A DNA stretch of 9,980 nucleotides from Legionellales bacterium. Its GTDB lineage: Bacteria > Pseudomonadota > Gammaproteobacteria > PIVX01. The DNA is taken from the NCBI GenBank assembly GCA_013215905.1, contig JABSQI010000020.1:5314-15293 (forward strand). Reading direction: 5' to 3'. Positions 6,532 to 9,980 of the stretch are shown piece by piece. The first letter of the stretch is position 1. The number at the start of each line of letters is the position of its first letter. Made by a program: the position numbers and the translations under genes. The notes beneath the pieces are model-generated. The model was not told where the DNA came from. It worked only from the letters and a program-made list of their open reading frames with translations, and did no database searches.

Positions 6532-8901
6532 ATGGCAGAAATAACTGTCTCAAAACTTGCAAATGTCATCGGTATTACAGCTGATAAATTATTATCACAG
6601 CTAAAAGATGCTGGTATAACTGTTGAAAGTGAGAGTTCTACAATATCTGATGAAGAAAAACGTTTATTGTTAACACATTTGCGCAAGCCTGCTGATGGTA
6701 ATTATGAAAAAAAGAAAATCACTTTAAAACGTAAAAGCGTTAGTAAACTAAAAATTGGAAAGGCCTCATCACAAAAAAAAGTTGTCCAAGTAGAAGTTCG
6801 TAGAAAAAAGACTTATGTTCCACAAAAATTGGTTGCAGAAGAGCAACAAAAAGAACCAGAAATAATTGATGAGAAAGTTCCTGTATTAGATGCCACCCCT
6901 AATAAGCCAGATGAGGCTCCTAAGGCGAAACAGCAAGTAAAAAAAGAAGCTGAGAATGAAAAGAAAAATAAGCCTGATACTGCTGCAAAGAATATCCAAG
7001 AAAATAAAAAACCAGAAAAAGATTTATCTGCTGATGAAAAATCACCTGTAAAAAAAGAAGAAAGAACTGTTTTAAGAACAGCTGTTAAATTAAATCGTAA
7101 TAGGGAATTTGTTAAAAAAGTACATGCTTTTGAGAAACCTATAGCTCCCATGGTATATGAGGTTAGTATTCCTGAAACTATTACCGTCTCTGATCTTGCA
7201 AAGAAAATGTCTATTAAAGGAACTGAAGTTATAAAGATTATGATGAATTTAGGATTTATGGCTACTATTAATCAAGTCTTAGATCAAGACACTGCTGTTT
7301 TAATTGTAGAAGAGTTGGGACATAAACCAATCATTATTCAAGATTCTGATTTAGAAGAACAAATTTTAGGAGGAAGTAAGCAGTATGATGAGTTTCCTCG
7401 TCCTCCAATTGTAACTATTATGGGACATGTGGATCATGGGAAAACTTCTTTATTAGATTATATTCGTAGAAGCTCTGTTACTAGTTCCGAGTCTGGAGGT
7501 ATTACACAACATATAGGTGCTTATCATGTTGAAACCAGTAGGGGGGTGATTACATTTTTAGATACACCTGGACATGCTGCTTTCACTGCTATGCGAGCTA
7601 GGGGTGCTGAGGTAACAGATATTGTAATTATTGTTGTAGCCGCAGATGATGGTGCTAAGCCCCAAACTATTGAAGCTATACAACATGCACAATCGGCTAA
7701 AATTCCAATTATTGTAGCTGTTAATAAAATTGATAAACCTGAAGCTGATCCAGATAAAGTAATGAATGAGTTATCACAACATGGAATTATGCCAGAGTCA
7801 TGGGGTGGAGAAAATATTTTTGTTAATATCTCAGCATTGACCGGTGAAAATGTTGATACGCTTTTAGATAATATCTTACTAGTTGCTGAAATGGGGGAGC
7901 TTAAGGCTGTCAATAAAGGATTAGCTAAGGGTGTTGTTATAGAATCTAAATTAGATAAAGGACGTGGACCTATTTCTACAGTTCTAGTACAGTCTGGTTC
8001 GCTTAAAAAGGGCGATATTCTTTTGGCAGGATTGCAGTTTGGTAAAGTCAAAGCAATGTTTGATGAAAATAATAAAGCATTGTCAGAAGCTGGCCCATCT
8101 ATTCCAGTTGAAGTACTTGGTTTATCTGGTGTTTGTTCTGCTGGTGATGATGTCCAAGCAGTTCAAGATGAAAAAATAGCTAGAGAAGTTGTTGAGATAA
8201 GAAGAAATAAATTTAGAGATATTCAGCTTTCAAATAAACGTAAATCTTCTTTAGAAGGATTATTTGAGCATCATAAAAATTCTGATAGGAAGATTCTCAA
8301 TATTGTTTTAAAAGCAGATGTGAATGGTTCCGTAGAGGCTTTACGAGATGCTTTAAATAAACTATCTCATGATGAGGTGCAAGTTAGTATAGTTTCTTAT
8401 GGAGTTGGAGGTATTACAGAGTCTGATGTTAATTTAGCTTCTGCTTCTAATGCGATTATTTTAGGGTTTAATGTTAGGGCTGATGCAACAGCTAAAAAAT
8501 TAATAGACTTTGAAGGGATTAGCTTACGTTATTATAGCATAATATATGATTTAATTGATGATGTTAAAAAAGCTTTGTCTGGACTTTTAGATCCTGAATT
8601 TAAGGAGAAAATAGTTGGTATAGCTGATGTCAGAGAAGTATTTCGTTCACCAAAATATGGCTCAATTGCTGGTTGTATGGTGACTGAAGGGTTTGTGAAA
8701 AGAAATAATCCAATACGGGTTTTACGCGATAATGTTGTTATTTATGAGGGAGCTTTAGAATCTCTTCGAAGATTTAAAGAAGATACTAATGAGGTGCGTC
8801 AAGGTATGGAATGTGGTATCGGGGTTAAAAATTATAATGATGTTAAAATTGGTGATCAAATAGAAGTTTTTGAAACTATTCAAGTGGAAAGAAAGATATA
8901 G
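6532..8901 (+). CDS. infB: Translation initiation factor IF2
   Basis: GTPase that brings formylmethionyl-initiator tRNA to the 30S subunit and promotes subunit joining. The product is 789 residues, about 100 shorter than E. coli IF2-alpha, with the loss in the N-terminal region. Order: first IF2-N domain (1-50, SKLANVIG); a Lys/Glu/Pro-rich disordered linker (about 52-203); second IF2-N domain (about 211-262); then the G domain. G motifs are all intact: G1 GHVDHGKT 298-305, G2 Thr325 in [11 protein letters not shown]3 DTPGH from 344, G4 NKID 398-401, G5 SAL 434-436. Domains II, III and the tRNA-binding C-terminal barrel follow to the end at QVERKI. The start at 6532 has only a weak ribosome site (AGAGA). 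The initiator tRNA it handles is encoded at the head of the same operon. I see no clear internal start for shorter isoforms. Confidence 0.98.
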   Translation: MAEITVSKLANVIGITADKLLSQLKDAGITVESESSTISDEEKRLLLTHLRKPADGNYEKKKITLKRKSVSKLKIGKASSQKKVVQVEVRRKKTYVPQKLVAEEQQKEPEIIDEKVPVLDATPNKPDEAPKAKQQVKKEAENEKKNKPDTAAKNIQENKKPEKDLSADEKSPVKKEERTVLRTAVKLNRNREFVKKVHAFEKPIAPMVYEVSIPETITVSDLAKKMSIKGTEVIKIMMNLGFMATINQVLDQDTAVLIVEELGHKPIIIQDSDLEEQILGGSKQYDEFPRPPIVTIMGHVDHGKTSLLDYIRRSSVTSSESGGITQHIGAYHVETSRGVITFLDTPGHAAFTAMRARGAEVTDIVIIVVAADDGAKPQTIEAIQHAQSAKIPIIVAVNKIDKPEADPDKVMNELSQHGIMPESWGGENIFVNISALTGENVDTLLDNILLVAEMGELKAVNKGLAKGVVIESKLDKGRGPISTVLVQSGSLKKGDILLAGLQFGKVKAMFDENNKALSEAGPSIPVEVLGLSGVCSAGDDVQAVQDEKIAREVVEIRRNKFRDIQLSNKRKSSLEGLFEHHKNSDRKILNIVLKADVNGSVEALRDALNKLSHDEVQVSIVSYGVGGITESDVNLASASNAIILGFNVRADATAKKLIDFEGISLRYYSIIYDLIDDVKKALSGLLDPEFKEKIVGIADVREVFRSPKYGSIAGCMVTEGFVKRNNPIRVLRDNVVIYEGALESLRRFKEDTNEVRQGMECGIGVKNYNDVKIGDQIEVFETIQVERKI

Positions 8902-8906
8902 TTGTT

Positions 8907-9245
8907 ATGTTAGGGCCAAATAGAAATTGTAAGATAGAAACATTATTGAGAGATGCTATTGCGAAAGTAATATCTCAGCAAATAAAAGACCCAAGGATAG
9001 GCAGCTTAGTGTCAGTGGCTAATGTTAAACTTTCTAAAGATAAATCTTTTGCTAAAATTTATATAACTATGCTGGGAGATGATGGTGAGCATGTTGAAGC
9101 TGTTAAGGTACTAAATAATGCTGTGGGTTTTTTTAGGACAGAATTAGCTAAAAGAGTTGATTTAAAATATATTCCAAATATTAAGTTTGTTATGGATAGA
9201 ACTATCGTAGACGGCATGAAATTATCTAATCTAATCAATAGCTAA
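8907..9245 (+). CDS. rbfA: 30S ribosome-binding factor RbfA
   Basis: Small KH-fold protein that binds the 16S 5' region and helps late 30S maturation, needed at low temperature in E. coli. The product is 112 residues with the conserved core: QIKDPRIG at residues 25-32, then a strand with FAKIYITMLGD, GFFRTELAKRV, IPNIKFVMD, and the end MKLSNLI. It lacks the roughly 20-residue charged tail of the E. coli protein (133 residues), a tail that varies widely in the family. It starts five bases after the infB stop with little ribosome-site sequence (GGAAAG is too far off), suggesting translational coupling to infB. Confidence 0.95.
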   Translation: MLGPNRNCKIETLLRDAIAKVISQQIKDPRIGSLVSVANVKLSKDKSFAKIYITMLGDDGEHVEAVKVLNNAVGFFRTELAKRVDLKYIPNIKFVMDRTIVDGMKLSNLINS

Positions 9246-9325
9246 ATTTACTTTTATCTACTGCGCAGAATATCTTTATTTTCTTTATTTTTAAGGTGTG
9301 TTTTTTATATATTTTGTAAGACTGT
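9246..9325 (+). promoter_or_regulatory. AT-rich rbfA-truB gap with a weak promoter candidate
   Basis: This 80-base spacer is the longest in the operon after rimP. It is pyrimidine-rich on the plus strand. A weak sigma-70-like pair, TTTACT (9247-9252) and TATCTT (9271-9276) with 18 bases between, is present, along with the 8-base palindrome CTGCGCAG (9261-9268). No terminator hairpin is seen. Local expression of truB or simple AT drift would both explain it. Confidence 0.25.
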
Positions 9326-9980
9326 ATGAGCAAAGATGTATTAAATAGAATATCAGGGATTATATTGTTGGATAAGCCTGTGGGACTTAGTTCAAATGTG
9401 GCGATACAAAAGGTAAAACGTACTTTAAGTATAAATAAGGTCGGTCATACAGGAAGTTTAGATCCTTTAGCATCTGGTATGCTGCCTATTTGCTGCGGTG
9501 AAGCTACAAAATTTTCTCAATTTTTATTAAATGCTGCAAAAGTATATAGAGCTAAAATAAAATTGGGAGAGGTTAGTACTACTGGTGATGATGAGGGGAT
9601 TAAAAAGAAAATATATAATTTTACAAAGTCACTAGACTTGAATATTGTCAATAATGCATTAGATAGTTTTATTGGTAAAATTGAACAAATTCCACCAATG
9701 TATTCTGCTATTAAACACAATGGACAGCCTTTATATAAATTTGCGCGTCAAGGAGTAAAGATTGCCAGAGTTAAACGTTGTGTCGAAATATATTCTATTA
9801 GATTAATTAATTATGAAATGGAACTTTTGGATATTGAAGTACATTGTTCAAAAGGAACATATATTAGAACTTTGGCAGAGGATATTGGTAAATATTTACG
9901 CACAGGGGCATATTTAGCTGGTCTGCATAGAGTTGCAGTGGGTGACTTCAATAATAAAATGTATTCATTAAGTGAACTTG
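9326..9980 (+). CDS. truB: tRNA pseudouridine-55 synthase TruB (5' part, cut by window end)
   Basis: Converts uridine 55 in the T-loop of tRNAs to pseudouridine and also acts as a tRNA folding chaperone. The frame is open from ATG 9326 to the last base, giving 218 codons of the roughly 300 expected; the 3' end is outside the window, so nothing indicates truncation. The catalytic motif is HTGSLDPLASGMLP with the nucleophile Asp46 (Asp48 in E. coli). Others are KFSQFLL, the YSAIKHNGQPLYKFARQG block, and CSKGTYIRTLAEDIG, all typical of TruB. The start is supported by the N-terminal ISGIILLDKPVG pattern. The ribosome site is weak (TAAGA at 9317-9321). In relatives rpsO and pnp follow, presumably beyond the window. 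Confidence 0.96.
   Translation, partial: MSKDVLNRISGIILLDKPVGLSSNVAIQKVKRTLSINKVGHTGSLDPLASGMLPICCGEATKFSQFLLNAAKVYRAKIKLGEVSTTGDDEGIKKKIYNFTKSLDLNIVNNALDSFIGKIEQIPPMYSAIKHNGQPLYKFARQGVKIARVKRCVEIYSIRLINYEMELLDIEVHCSKGTYIRTLAEDIGKYLRTGAYLAGLHRVAVGDFNNKMYSLSEL

Noticed and set aside
6360..6686. Minus-strand frame spanning the nusA-infB junction
   Set aside because: Overlaps the conserved ends of two certain genes and has no supporting features.
6813..7151. Minus-strand Phe/Ser-rich, seemingly membrane-like frame
   Set aside because: It is the antisense reading of the Lys/Glu-rich IF2 linker (AAA and GAA codons read as TTT and TTC), so the hydrophobicity is an artefact.
7524..8051. Long open frame (175 codons) on the minus strand within infB
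   Set aside because: Antisense to the highly conserved G domain of IF2; its residues mirror that gene's codons, and it has no ribosome site or recognisable motif.
9246..9328. C-terminal continuation of rbfA after its TAA, in the same frame up to truB
   Set aside because: The frame is open but encodes a Phe/Leu/Tyr-rich run typical of AT-rich noncoding DNA; RbfA without a tail is complete.

Overview
The window reads as a stretch of an AT-rich (roughly one third GC by eye) gammaproteobacterial chromosome. The evidence is the gene order nuoM-nuoN, then initiator tRNA metY-rimP-nusA-infB-rbfA-truB, and a NusA carrying the C-terminal acidic repeats known from Gammaproteobacteria. From memory, a nuo operon directly upstream of the nusA/infB operon is the arrangement in Legionellales (Legionella, Coxiella) and also in Francisella. 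The low GC would suit a host-associated lineage, but the genus cannot be fixed from this sequence alone.

Layout. Positions 1-2960 hold the last two genes of the complex I operon, nuoM and nuoN, which encode two antiporter-like proton-pumping membrane subunits. Both are intact and keep their key Glu/Lys residues. Converging on nuoN is a minus-strand gene (3004-3900) for a soluble, lysine-rich, helical 298-residue protein that I do not recognise. It is the only non-housekeeping gene here. About 490 bases without an intact gene follow. They contain a patch of visibly higher GC with a broken reading frame that faintly resembles the toxin-binding domain of Xre/MbcA/ParS-type antitoxins.

A strong sigma-70-type promoter (TTGAAA-17-TAATAT) at 4345-4373 then starts the translation operon. 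Its first gene is initiator tRNA metY, followed by a perfect intrinsic terminator/attenuator hairpin, rimP (30S maturation), nusA (elongation factor), infB (IF2, which places the initiator tRNA), rbfA (cold-shock and 30S maturation factor) and the 5' part of truB (tRNA pseudouridine-55 synthase), cut by the window end. Gene spacing is short except for an 80-base AT-rich gap before truB. The operon gathers initiator tRNA, the factor that uses it, two ribosome assembly factors, a transcription factor and a tRNA modification enzyme.

The part most worth a second look is 3004-4391: an orphan gene plus decayed DNA inserted at an otherwise conserved junction between two housekeeping operons.
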